Position numbers and translations under genes: made by a program. DNA of 64,000 bases, taken from contig NZ_JAHHIT010000004.1 in the NCBI RefSeq assembly GCF_024539675.1, positions 62,001 to 126,000 on the forward strand, given 5' to 3'. Numbering within the stretch: the stretch's first letter is position 1; each line of letters begins with the position of its first letter. Under the pieces are notes generated by a model. The model made no database searches and was not told the origin of the DNA. It was given only the letters and a program-made list of their open reading frames with translations. Source of the stretch: Streptomyces hilarionis. Lineage in GTDB: Bacteria; Actinomycetota; Actinomycetes; Streptomycetales; Streptomycetaceae. This document shows positions 17,732 through 26,967 of the stretch, one piece after another.

Positions 17732-18457
17732 TCAGCCGGTGACGGTCAGCAGCAGACCGGAGACGATCAGGCCGGTCTCGACCACGAGGACGAAGACGGC
17801 GGCCGGAAGCCGGTCGACGGTCCTCTTGCCGCACCAGGCGCCGGCCGTGGCCGCCGGCGCGAGGGCCAGGCCGATGACGGCGCTGGACGCGGTCAGCACG
17901 GCCGCCGCGCCGAAGACCGCCAGCTTGGTCAGGTGCATCACCACCGCGGCAGCGGCCTCCGTGCCGATGTAGGCCCCTTTGAGCAGGCCGCGGGCGAGGA
18001 AGAACGGCGCGACCAGCGGACCCACCGAGCCCAGGAGCGCCGAGCCGAAACCGGAGGCGGCGCCGACGGCGGCGAACGCGGTTTCGTCGAGCCGGGCTGC
18101 ACGCGGCTTCCAGCGCCGCCAGGCCACCATGACCAGGAGGAACACGCCGACGGCGCGGGTGAGCGCGGGCAGCGGCGCGGTGGCGAACAGCAACGCGCCG
18201 GCGGCCGCGGCCGGGACGGCTCCGAGGGCGAAGACGGCGACCAGGCGCCGGTCGACCTCACGGCGGTTGAACCACACCCGGCTGCCGTTGCCGGCCAGCT
18301 GGGCCACGGTGAGCACCGCGACCGCGTCCCGGGGACCCAGCACGGCGACGAAGACCGGCAGCAACAGCACGCCGCCGCCGAACCCGGCGATCGCGGACAG
18401 GGCCGCGGTCCCGAAGGTGGCGGCGGCGAGGGCGACGACCTGTAGCGCCGGTTCCAT
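17732..18457 (-). CDS. TauE/SafE-family sulfite/organosulfur exporter-like membrane protein
   Basis: A 241-residue polytopic membrane protein with seven or eight helices, of the TauE/SafE (UPF0721) family. The two family repeats begin with SAIAGFGGGVLLLPV (about residues 21-35) and SGFGSALLGSVGPLVAPFFL (about 138-157). Known members move sulfite, sulfoacetate or other small organic anions; the substrate here is unknown. The ATG at 18457 begins the first helix immediately, and about 35 further codons are open upstream without a convincing start. It is not in an obvious operon. Confidence 0.88.
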   Translation of the reverse strand: MEPALQVVALAAATFGTAALSAIAGFGGGVLLLPVFVAVLGPRDAVAVLTVAQLAGNGSRVWFNRREVDRRLVAVFALGAVPAAAAGALLFATAPLPALTRAVGVFLLVMVAWRRWKPRAARLDETAFAAVGAASGFGSALLGSVGPLVAPFFLARGLLKGAYIGTEAAAAVVMHLTKLAVFGAAAVLTASSAVIGLALAPAATAGAWCGKRTVDRLPAAVFVLVVETGLIVSGLLLTVTG

Positions 18458-18649
18458 GCGGGTGATTGTCCCGCCGGCCGGGGACGGGCGGGGCCGGGAC
18501 GACCGATCCCGGCCCGAGCACGACGCCGGCGCGACCGGAAGGCCCCCGCCCGGCACGGACACCGGACACCGGATGCGGGCCGGGAGCGGAGGCGGCGGGG
18601 GCGGTGCGGGAGCGGTGGCCGTGTCCGGGGCACCGCCCCCACTGCGCCG

Positions 18650-19639
<990 letters not shown>

Positions 19640-19781
19640 GCCGTGTTCCAGCCTTTCCTGCCACTTGTGCGTTGTCTCGGACGCCACGAAGCCCCGTCAT
19701 CCATTGAGCGACGCATTCCTGCGCGCGGCATCCCGGGAGGGGCGCCGGACGCCAGGGGCCTCGTGCGCCACGGTGTCCGCA

Positions 19782-19812
19782 ACGCTACGACCTGGAGCGC
19801 ACTCCAGCGCAA
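19782..19812 (-). promoter_or_regulatory. MerR-type promoter of the aldo/keto reductase gene
   Basis: On the minus strand TTGCGC and TAGCGT are 19 nt apart, and the dyad CTGGAGTGCGCTCCAG (19792-19807) begins at the last base of the -35 box and fills most of the spacer. An over-long spacer carrying an operator is the hallmark of promoters that MerR-family proteins twist into an active shape. The start codon is about 140 nt downstream (or about 90 nt to the alternative GTG). Confidence 0.65.
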
Positions 19813-19892
19813 GTCGGCGGGCCGGGGGAACGGCTGCCCGCGGGCCGTCGCCGGGAGGCGCCGTTGTCAGAGGCGGATGACAGTCTCCGGCC

Positions 19893-20414
19893 ATGAGCGG
19901 CGAGGCGTTCCACTGGCAGGATTTCCTCGGACGGTGGCAGCGGGAGTGGGTTCCGCGCGGGGACGAGGACATGGACGAGGGCGAGCCCGTCCCCCTGGGC
20001 GGGCCCGGGGCGGACGAGTCCGCGATCCTGGCGGCCGAGGAGCGGCTGGGCCGGCGGCTTCCGCCCTCGTACCGGGCGTTCCTCGCCGCGAGCGACGGAT
20101 GGCGGGTGGACCAGGCGGCGGGGATCCACCGGCTCGGCGGCGCGGCGGACATCGAGTGGACGCGGATCCGGCGCTGCGGGGCGATACCCCAGGCCCTCGA
20201 CCCCGCCCGGCTGTTCCGTGCCGAGGACGCCGAAGAGGCGGGCGAACGCCGTGCGCTGGAGGCCCTGCACACGGAGCTGGGGCTCTCGCTGCCCCGCTTC
20301 GCGCTGACCCGGGGCACGCTCCCGACGTTCACCACCCGGTCCTGGACCCGGGCGCCACGCGAGGGGGAGGTGTTCGCCCACCTCACCGTGGGCTCCCCAC
20401 GACCCCCGGCCTGA
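19893..20414 (+). CDS. SMI1/KNR4-family protein, possibly altered C-terminus
   Basis: A 173-residue SMI1/KNR4 (SUKH) domain protein; such proteins are often immunity factors against nuclease or deaminase toxins, but many are orphans. The core motif IAAEERLGRRLPPSYRAFLAASDGW-like region is plain at about residues 44-68. After ALTRG (about 142) the sequence becomes atypical, while the +1 frame reads DVHHPVLDPG, which resembles what homologues have at this point; a frameshift near 20316 is possible. No toxin gene is next to it. The ATG at 19893 has no strong ribosome site. Confidence 0.7.
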   Translation: MSGEAFHWQDFLGRWQREWVPRGDEDMDEGEPVPLGGPGADESAILAAEERLGRRLPPSYRAFLAASDGWRVDQAAGIHRLGGAADIEWTRIRRCGAIPQALDPARLFRAEDAEEAGERRALEALHTELGLSLPRFALTRGTLPTFTTRSWTRAPREGEVFAHLTVGSPRPPA

Positions 20415-20423
20415 ACGCCGCGG

Positions 20424-21014
20424 TCAGCCGGTCCGGCGCAGTCCCGCCACGAGGAGGGCGACCAGTCGGCGCGCGTCGTAGCGGGGGTCGCTGTCGGCGC
20501 CGATGCACAGGTTGCCGATGCCCCGCATGAACGGGTAGGCGTCGAGACCGGAGCGGATCTCACCCGAGGCGGCGGCGGCGTCGAGCAGCCGGGCGCACAC
20601 CGGCAGGAGCCGGTCGAGGAAGTAGGCGTGCAGCGTCTCGAACCCGGCGTTGTCGTTCTGCAGCGCGGCCGCGAGGCCGTGCTTGGTGACCAGGAAGCCG
20701 ACGAACAGGTCGACCCAGCGTTCTAGGGCGACGAACGCGGACGGGCTGCTCGCCAGCAGGTCGGGCCCGGCTTCGGCGCAGGCGTCGACCTGGTGGCGGT
20801 AGACGGCGATGACGAGGTCCGCCCGGGTGGGGAAGTGCCGGTAGATGGTCCCCACGCCCACTCCGGCCTCGGCCGCGATGTCACGTACCGGCGCTTCGAC
20901 CCCCGAGGTGACGAAGACCGCCGCGGCCGCGTCCAGCAGGGTCTGCTGGTTGCGCCGGGCGTCCTTGCGCCGGGAGCCGGTCGCGCCCGCCGGGCTCTGG
21001 CCTGTGTCGTTCAC
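20424..21014 (-). CDS. TetR-family transcriptional repressor
   Basis: A 196-residue TetR-family regulator. The N-terminal helix-turn-helix (about 20-66) contains APVRDIAAEAGVGVGTIYRHFPTRADLV. The C-terminal ligand domain has the SbtR-like region found in many actinobacterial TetRs. The GTG start has GAGGAAGG 6 nt upstream. A palindrome GGAACGGCGTTCC lies 68 nt upstream (21082-21096), suggesting autoregulation. The exonuclease/phosphatase gene is divergent and could be co-regulated. Confidence 0.9.
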   Translation of the reverse strand: MNDTGQSPAGATGSRRKDARRNQQTLLDAAAAVFVTSGVEAPVRDIAAEAGVGVGTIYRHFPTRADLVIAVYRHQVDACAEAGPDLLASSPSAFVALERWVDLFVGFLVTKHGLAAALQNDNAGFETLHAYFLDRLLPVCARLLDAAAASGEIRSGLDAYPFMRGIGNLCIGADSDPRYDARRLVALLVAGLRRTG

Positions 21015-21081
21015 CGCGACCTTCCTCGCCGGCGGGATGCCCGTGGGACGCCCCGCTGTCTGTCTGTCTGCCTGCCGTCGA

Positions 21082-21096
21082 CGGAACGGCGTTCCG
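21082..21096. promoter_or_regulatory. Candidate TetR operator
   Basis: CGGAACGGCGTTCCG is a perfect 7-1-7 palindrome between the tetR start (21014) and the divergent exonuclease/phosphatase start (21226). GGAAC...GTTCC dyads are frequent TetR-family sites in Streptomyces. Confidence 0.55.
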
Positions 21097-21225
21097 CTTC
21101 CGTCATGATGGCAGATCTCCTCCGTCGCCCCGGTCGCGGACCGGGGTGTGTGTCGCCGCCCGGCGGATTCGCATAGCCTCGACCACGGGTGTGGCGGACG
21201 CGGACCGCGTCCGCGGGGAGGAGAC

Positions 21226-22071
21226 GTGGTGCTGACAACGGGCGCGCGATGGCTTGTGGCCGTGCTGGCCGTCCTGTGTCTGGTGCTCCTCGGCTCCGGC
21301 GCTCCGGCCGATTCCCCCGCCGGGCGGACGCCGTCCGCCGGCCCCGCCCGGGACGTCGTGGCCAACCGCGTCATGACGTGGAACATCTGCAACCCCTGCG
21401 ACGAGAGCAACGCCGACCGGGCGGCCGCCATCGCCGCGTTCGCGCCCCAGGTCATCGGCCTCCAGGAGGCGTGCGTGCGGGACGTCGACGGGATCCGGGA
21501 CGAGCTGGAGAGCCGCTACGGGCTGGTCTACCAGGTCGCGTACGGCATGGTCCTGCACAGTTGGTCCCGGTGCGGGGGAGTGCCGTGGAACCCGGGAGGC
21601 TACGGGGAGGCGATCCTGTCGGCGGCGCCGATGACGGACCGCGTCCACGTGGAATACCCCGACGGCGGCTCCGAGGACCGCGGGTACATGGCGGTGACCA
21701 CCAGGGTGGACGGCGCCGCCGTGCGGGTCTTCAACACGCATCTCGCGGAGCGCCGTCAGGAGGCGGTCCGCACCGAGCAGACGCGCGTGCTCGCCGCGAA
21801 GGTGGCCCCCTACGAGCGGGCCGTCGTCCTGGGCGACTTCAACGCGCAGCCGGACGCCGCGGAACTGGCCCCCATGTGGGCGCTGGCCGCGGACGCCGAC
21901 CCGCGGTGCCTGCCCTCGCGCGCGAGCGCCTGCGAGCCGACCACCGACTGGTCCAGCAGGTTCGACTACGTCTTCCTGCGCAACGTCGCCCCGCTCGCGC
22001 ACGGCGTGCGGCCCACCCCGGTCTCCGACCACCACCTGCTCCACGCCGACCTGGACCTGGACCACGCCTGA
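21226..22071 (+). CDS. Secreted endonuclease/exonuclease/phosphatase-family protein
   Basis: A 281-residue protein of the DNase I-like (EEP) fold with an N-terminal signal or membrane anchor (about residues 7-28). The metal and catalytic motifs are present in order: VMTWNIC (about 47-53), GLQEA with the metal-binding E, a central NTHL, LGDFNA with D and N, and the closing SDHHLL with D-H. Secreted members degrade nucleic acids or hydrolyse phosphodiesters or phospholipid headgroups; the substrate cannot be told. GTG at 21226 (or 21229) follows GGGGAGGAG. It is divergent from tetR. Confidence 0.88.
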   Translation: MVLTTGARWLVAVLAVLCLVLLGSGAPADSPAGRTPSAGPARDVVANRVMTWNICNPCDESNADRAAAIAAFAPQVIGLQEACVRDVDGIRDELESRYGLVYQVAYGMVLHSWSRCGGVPWNPGGYGEAILSAAPMTDRVHVEYPDGGSEDRGYMAVTTRVDGAAVRVFNTHLAERRQEAVRTEQTRVLAAKVAPYERAVVLGDFNAQPDAAELAPMWALAADADPRCLPSRASACEPTTDWSSRFDYVFLRNVAPLAHGVRPTPVSDHHLLHADLDLDHA

Positions 22072-22488
22072 GGCGATCGCCGCCGCGCGGGGACGACAGC
22101 GCCGGGAGCGCGACGGGGCGACGGTGCGAGGGGGCGGCGCTGCGTGAGAGCGGCGGCCACGCGACGGCGCCGACCACCGACGGACGACCGACGCCGACCA
22201 CGGAGGCCGCCGGGCCGCCGGGCCGCCGGCGAGGGTGTTGTCGCCGCCCTCACCGGTCTCGCCGCCCGTGAGCCGCTCCATAGCCGGCACCGTCCACTCT
22301 CTCTCCCCCCGGGCCGACAGCCGGGGTTGCCCGCTTGCGGCTGTCTCCGCTGGTCGGGGCCGGTTTCCCGGCCGCTCGGGCAACGGGAAACAGGAAACCC
22401 GTCGACCTGTCCCGGACGGCCGGGCAAGGCTGAAGCCGTAAGTCCGAGCACGACCTGCGACCAGGCAGGACGACCGCAAGGGGGAAAC
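22072..22488. other. Intergenic stretch with one clear dyad
   Basis: This gap is rich in low-complexity CGACGG-like runs and has no supported gene. The inverted repeat GTTTCCCG-N13-CGGGAAAC (22363-22391) is the only clear structure and could be a hairpin or operator for the small secreted protein gene that starts at 22489. Confidence 0.5.
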
Positions 22489-22854
22489 ATGCGCAAGTTG
22501 TTCAGTGGAGCCGTTGCCCTGGCCACCGCTGCCACCGCGATGGTGGCGCTGGCCGGAACGGCCGAGGCCAAGCCGGCCGCCGACTGGGCCGGCTGCCCGT
22601 CGGGAGCCGTCTGCGTCTACCCGCAGAACCAGAGCCCCGCCCAGAGCCCGAGCGCCGTCTACTGGACCTACGGTGCCCACGACCTCAGCAACCAGGTGGG
22701 CCGGCACTGGGTCCTCAACAACCAGACCGGGGGCGCCACGGCGGAACTGTGTCTGAACTACGGCGGCACCAACTGCAACTACACCATCCGGGCGCAGAAC
22801 GGCGTGTACGCCGATCTCACGCCGATCAACTCGATCAAGCTGAACCGCCCGTAG
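22489..22854 (+). CDS. Small secreted beta/gamma-crystallin-type protein (inhibitor I36-like)
   Basis: A 121-residue secreted protein. The signal peptide (MRKLFSGAVALATAATAMVALAG, cleaved after AEA near residue 27) is followed by a compact domain with four cysteines (C36, C42, C88, C96) and the CPSGAVCVYPQ opening seen in the Streptomyces metalloproteinase inhibitor (SMPI, peptidase inhibitor family I36) group. Expected role: inhibition of a metalloprotease or a structural extracellular protein. It has an AAGGGGGA ribosome site. It stands alone in the transcriptional sense. Confidence 0.82.
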   Translation: MRKLFSGAVALATAATAMVALAGTAEAKPAADWAGCPSGAVCVYPQNQSPAQSPSAVYWTYGAHDLSNQVGRHWVLNNQTGGATAELCLNYGGTNCNYTIRAQNGVYADLTPINSIKLNRP

Positions 22855-23029
22855 CGCCGGTCGCACGGGGGGACGCCCGGGACCGCTTCGGCGGTCGCGG
22901 GCGTCCGCGTGTTCGACTCCTCCCCCCCTTCGCGCCACGCCGCCGCAATGGGTGATCGGCCGTCATACCCCCGCAGTAGCCTGGGTGTCGGCCGTCACAC
23001 GGCTCATGCGCGCGACACCGGGGGACGTG

Positions 23030-26000
23030 GTGGGGGAGCAGCTGCACACCGGCGATGACGGGAAACCGGCACAGCCCGAGGCCGCGGTCGCGGACTTCCC
23101 CACCCAGCTCAGACGCCTTCGCCGGCAGCGCGGACTCTCGCTGGCCGACATGGCCCGGCAGACGCACTACAGCAAGGGCTACCTCAGCAAGATCGAGACG
23201 GGGGCGAAGCGGGTCACCGTGGACGTCGCGCGGCGCTGCGACGAGATCCTGCGCGCGGACGGCGGGCTGCTGGGCCTGCTGACGCAGAGCACCGAAAGCC
23301 CCGTGGAACCGGGGGCGGAGGGTGCGGGCGCCTGCCCCTACCGAGGGCTGTCGGCGTTCACCGCGCAGGACGCCCGGTGGTTCTTCGGCCGCGAACGGGC
23401 CACCGCCACCCTGGTGGAGAGGGTCTTCACGCGGATCGGCGGCGGGCCGCTCATGGTCGTCGCCCCGTCCGGCGCCGGCAAGTCCTCCCTGTTCCACGCC
23501 GGCCTCGTGCCGGCCCTGCGCACACCCGGCGGCTTCCCCATGCCGGGCGCCGACCGGTGGCCGGTGGTGGCCTTCACCCCCACCGCCCATCCCCTGGAGG
23601 AACTGCTCACCGGCGTCGCCAAGGCCCTGGACGGCGATCCCGGCGTCACCGTACGGGAGCTGAGGGACCGGCCCGAGGCACTGCTGGAGGCCGTGCGCCG
23701 CGCACGGGGCGACGGCCCGTGCGCCGACGGGGCCAGACAGCCGCCCCCGGTGCGTCCGGTGTTCCTCGTCGACCAGTTCGAGGAGCTGTTCACACTCTGC
23801 TCCGACGAGGAGGAGCGCCGCGCCTTCGTCCGGGTGCTGTGCGCCGTGTCGACGGCCCACCGTCCCCCTGCCCCGGCAGACGCGTCCGGTCCTGATCCGG
23901 CGGTGGTCGTCCTGGGCGTACGGGCCGACCTGTCCGGCAGGTGCGTCGAACTCCCCGAGCTGGCCGCGGTGTTCGGCGACGGACTGTTCGTGCTGCCCCC
24001 GATGTCCGTGGCCGGACTGCGCGAGGCGGTCACCCGCCCCGCCGACCTCGCCGGACTCACCCTGGAGCCCGGTCTCGTCCCCCTTCTGCTGCGCGACGCG
24101 GGGCTGCGCGACGACGCGGGGGCAGTGCCCGGCGACACGGGGGACGCCGGACGCGTCCTGCCCGACGTCACCCCCTCCGGCGCGCTGCCGCTGATCTCCC
24201 ACGCGCTGCTGACCACCTGGCAGCAGCGCGAGGGAACCACCCTCACCGTGGCGGGATACGAGCGCACAGGCGGGATCCGCGGGGCGGTCGCCCGCACCGC
24301 CGAGGACGTCTTCGCGGGCCTGCATCCGGGCGAGCAGCGGACGATCCGCAGGATCCTGGTGCGCCTGGTCCACATCGCCGACGGCGCCGGACCGGCCCGG
24401 TGCCGGATGAGCCGGGCCGCTCTCGTGGACCGGCCGGCCGACGCGGCCGACGCCACCGCCGCCCTGGACGCGTTCGTGCGGGCCCGTCTGGTCACCGCCG
24501 ACCGCGACACCGTCGAGATCGCCCACGAGGCCCTGCTGCACGCCTGGCCTCGGCTGCGCGGCTGGATCGACGCCGACCGGGAGGGCCTGCTGCTCCACCA
24601 GCGGCTCGCGCACGCCGCCGACCAGTGGGAGCGCGAGGGCCGTGACCCGTCCGCCCTCTACCGCGGCGCACGGCTGGAGGCCGTCGAGGAATGGGCCGGG
24701 GAAGGGGACGGCCGCAGCCGGCTCACCGCGCGGGAGGAGGCGTTCCTGCGTGCCGGCCGGGCCGAGGAGGCCGAGCGCCTGCGGCTGGCCCGGCGGCAGG
24801 TCCGGCGACGGCAGGGCACGCTCGTCGCGCTCGTCGCGCTGCTGACCCTCGCCGTGGCCGCCGGGGCCCTCGCCTACCGGCAGCGCGCGGACGCGCTGCA
24901 CCAGGAACGGGTCGCCCGCTCCCGGGCCCTCGCCGCGCAGTCCGCCTCCCTGGCCGCCGGACAGCCAGAGGAGTCGATGCGCCTCGCCGAGGAGGCCTAC
25001 CGTTCCCAGCCGACGCCCGAGGCGCGCGGCGCCCTGCTGAGCACCCAGGCGCAGCCCTTCGCGGCCCGGCTCCCCGGGCACCGGGGCCCGGTCAACTCGG
25101 TGGCCTTCGCCCCCGACGGGCGCACGCTGGCGACCGCCAGTTCGGACGGCACGGTGACGCTGCGCCGACTCGCGGACCGGCGTACGACCGCCAGGTTCAC
25201 CATGTCCGGGCAGGTCCGGTCGGTCGCCTTCAGCCCCGACGGCCGCACGCTCGCGGCGGGCGCCACGGACGCGCCGGTGCGGCTGTGGAGCACGGCCGAC
25301 CACCGCACGAGGGCCGTGCTGCCGCCGAGCACGGCGGGCGCCCGGGCCGTCGCCTTCGACCCCCGGGGCGGCACGCTGGCCCTCGCGGCGGGCGACGGCA
25401 CGGTCCAGGTCTGGGACACCGGCCGGATGCGCCGCGTCGAGTCCTTCACCGGCCATGCCGGACAGGTCGACGCGCTGGCGTACGCCCCGGACGGGCGGAT
25501 GCTCGCCTCGGCCGGCGCGGACCGCACCGTCCGCCTTTGGGACACCGTCCGCGCCCGACCGGCGCGCGTGCTGAAGGGGCACGCCGACGAGGTGTACGGC
25601 GTGGCCTTCGCGCCGGACGGCCGCAGCCTGGCCAGCGGCGGCGCCGACCGGACCGTACGGCTGTGGGACCTGGCGACGGGCCGCACGACCTCGGTCCTGA
25701 CCGGCCACAGCGACGACGTCAACGCGGTCGCCTACACCCCCGACGGCGCCACGGTCGTCAGCGCCGGCGGCGACGGCACGACCCGCCTGTGGGACGTGCA
25801 CAGCGGCATGCCGACGCTGACGCTCACCGGCCACACCGACTACACGATGGGCGTGGCGGTGAACGCCGCGGGCACCCTGCTCGCCACCGCGGGGTTCGAC
25901 CAGTCGGTCGTGCTGTGGAACCTCGGCGGCCCGGTCCTCACGGCCCGCCCCCGCACCGAGATCTGGCAGTCCGCCTACAGCCGCGACGGAAGACTCCTGG

Positions 26001-26875
26001 CGACCGCCGACACCGACCACACCGTGCGGTTGTGGGACGTGGCGCGGCACCGGCCCGTGGCGACCCTGAGCGGCCATCGCTCCGCCGTGTTCTGCGTCGC
26101 GTTCGCGCCCGACGGGCGCATGCTGGCCTCGGCCGGCTCGGACGGCACGGTCCGGCTGTGGGACGTCGCCGCCCACCGCCTCCTGCGCACCCTCACCGGC
26201 CACCACGGAGACGTCTTCTCGGTGGCGTTCTCGCCGGACGGGGCGCTGCTGGCCTCGTCCGGCGCCGACCGCACGGTGCGGCTGTGGGACGTCGCCGCCC
26301 ACCGCCTGCTGCGCACCCTCACCGGCCACACGGACTTCGTCAACGACGTCGCCTTCAGCCCCGACGGACGCACCCTCGCGAGCGCGGGCGACGATCTGAC
26401 CGTACGGCTGTGGGACCTCGCGTCGCGCGCGCCGCTCGCCACGCTCACCGGACACACGGGCGCGGTCCGGGGGGTGGCGTTCAGCCCGGACGGCCGGCAG
26501 CTCGCGAGCAGCGGCAACGACGGGACCGTACGGCTGTGGGACGTCGGCCGACGCCGTCCGACGGCGGTGCTGGGAGGGCACACCGGCTCGGTGCGCGGCA
26601 TCGCGTTCTCCCCCGACGGCCGGCTGCTGGCCGGCAGCGGCAGCGACCGCACGATCCGGGTGTGGGACGTGGCCGGACGGCGGCCCTGGGCCACCCTGAC
26701 GGGACACACGGACGCGGTGTGGGGCACGGTGTTCGCCCCGGACGGGCGGACGATCGCGAGCAGCAGCAACGACGGGACCGTACGGCTGTGGAACCTGGAC
26801 GTCGCGTCCCGGCTCGCCGCGATCTGCCGACTGCGGCTGCCCACGGCCCGCACGGCGACGTGCCCGCCGCGCTGA
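23030..26875 (+). CDS. XRE-HTH / nSTAND NTPase / TM / 14-repeat WD40 protein
   Basis: A very large signalling protein, 1281 residues from the GTG at 23030. Order: XRE-type helix-turn-helix (about 25-75), an nSTAND NTPase domain opening with CPYRGLSAF and FFGRE, with Walker A APSGAGKSS (145-153) and Walker B VFLVDQFEELF (244-254), a winged/helical arm region, a hydrophobic segment (about 595-616) that may cross the membrane, and a C-terminal array of 14 WD40 repeats (about 682-1265), enough for two seven-bladed propellers. Such proteins are proposed sensors or scaffolds; a role in programmed cell death, defence or development is inference. Start is uncertain: in-frame GTGs at 22952, 22985 and 23027 and an ATG at 23006 also exist; TAGCCT at 22977-22982 could serve a leaderless start. 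Confidence 0.88.
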   Translation: MGEQLHTGDDGKPAQPEAAVADFPTQLRRLRRQRGLSLADMARQTHYSKGYLSKIETGAKRVTVDVARRCDEILRADGGLLGLLTQSTESPVEPGAEGAGACPYRGLSAFTAQDARWFFGRERATATLVERVFTRIGGGPLMVVAPSGAGKSSLFHAGLVPALRTPGGFPMPGADRWPVVAFTPTAHPLEELLTGVAKALDGDPGVTVRELRDRPEALLEAVRRARGDGPCADGARQPPPVRPVFLVDQFEELFTLCSDEEERRAFVRVLCAVSTAHRPPAPADASGPDPAVVVLGVRADLSGRCVELPELAAVFGDGLFVLPPMSVAGLREAVTRPADLAGLTLEPGLVPLLLRDAGLRDDAGAVPGDTGDAGRVLPDVTPSGALPLISHALLTTWQQREGTTLTVAGYERTGGIRGAVARTAEDVFAGLHPGEQRTIRRILVRLVHIADGAGPARCRMSRAALVDRPADAADATAALDAFVRARLVTADRDTVEIAHEALLHAWPRLRGWIDADREGLLLHQRLAHAADQWEREGRDPSALYRGARLEAVEEWAGEGDGRSRLTAREEAFLRAGRAEEAERLRLARRQVRRRQGTLVALVALLTLAVAAGALAYRQRADALHQERVARSRALAAQSASLAAGQPEESMRLAEEAYRSQPTPEARGALLSTQAQPFAARLPGHRGPVNSVAFAPDGRTLATASSDGTVTLRRLADRRTTARFTMSGQVRSVAFSPDGRTLAAGATDAPVRLWSTADHRTRAVLPPSTAGARAVAFDPRGGTLALAAGDGTVQVWDTGRMRRVESFTGHAGQVDALAYAPDGRMLASAGADRTVRLWDTVRARPARVLKGHADEVYGVAFAPDGRSLASGGADRTVRLWDLATGRTTSVLTGHSDDVNAVAYTPDGATVVSAGGDGTTRLWDVHSGMPTLTLTGHTDYTMGVAVNAAGTLLATAGFDQSVVLWNLGGPVLTARPRTEIWQSAYSRDGRLLATADTDHTVRLWDVARHRPVATLSGHRSAVFCVAFAPDGRMLASAGSDGTVRLWDVAAHRLLRTLTGHHGDVFSVAFSPDGALLASSGADRTVRLWDVAAHRLLRTLTGHTDFVNDVAFSPDGRTLASAGDDLTVRLWDLASRAPLATLTGHTGAVRGVAFSPDGRQLASSGNDGTVRLWDVGRRRPTAVLGGHTGSVRGIAFSPDGRLLAGSGSDRTIRVWDVAGRRPWATLTGHTDAVWGTVFAPDGRTIASSSNDGTVRLWNLDVASRLAAICRLRLPTARTATCPPR
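26157..26325 (+). repeat. Recently duplicated WD40 repeat units
   Basis: WD40 repeats 9 and 10 share an almost identical stretch of DNA coding for DVAAHRLLRTLTGH, 126 bp (42 codons) apart. Neighbouring repeats differ much more, so this unit was duplicated or gene-converted recently. It shows active turnover of the propeller array. Confidence 0.7.
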
Positions 26876-26967
26876 CCGCGACCGCGCCGGGGCGGCCGTG
26901 ACCCGACGCCGCCGCCCCCCACGGCGCTGCGCCGGGCTCGTGGGGGGCGGCGGCGCGCGCCGGGTGC

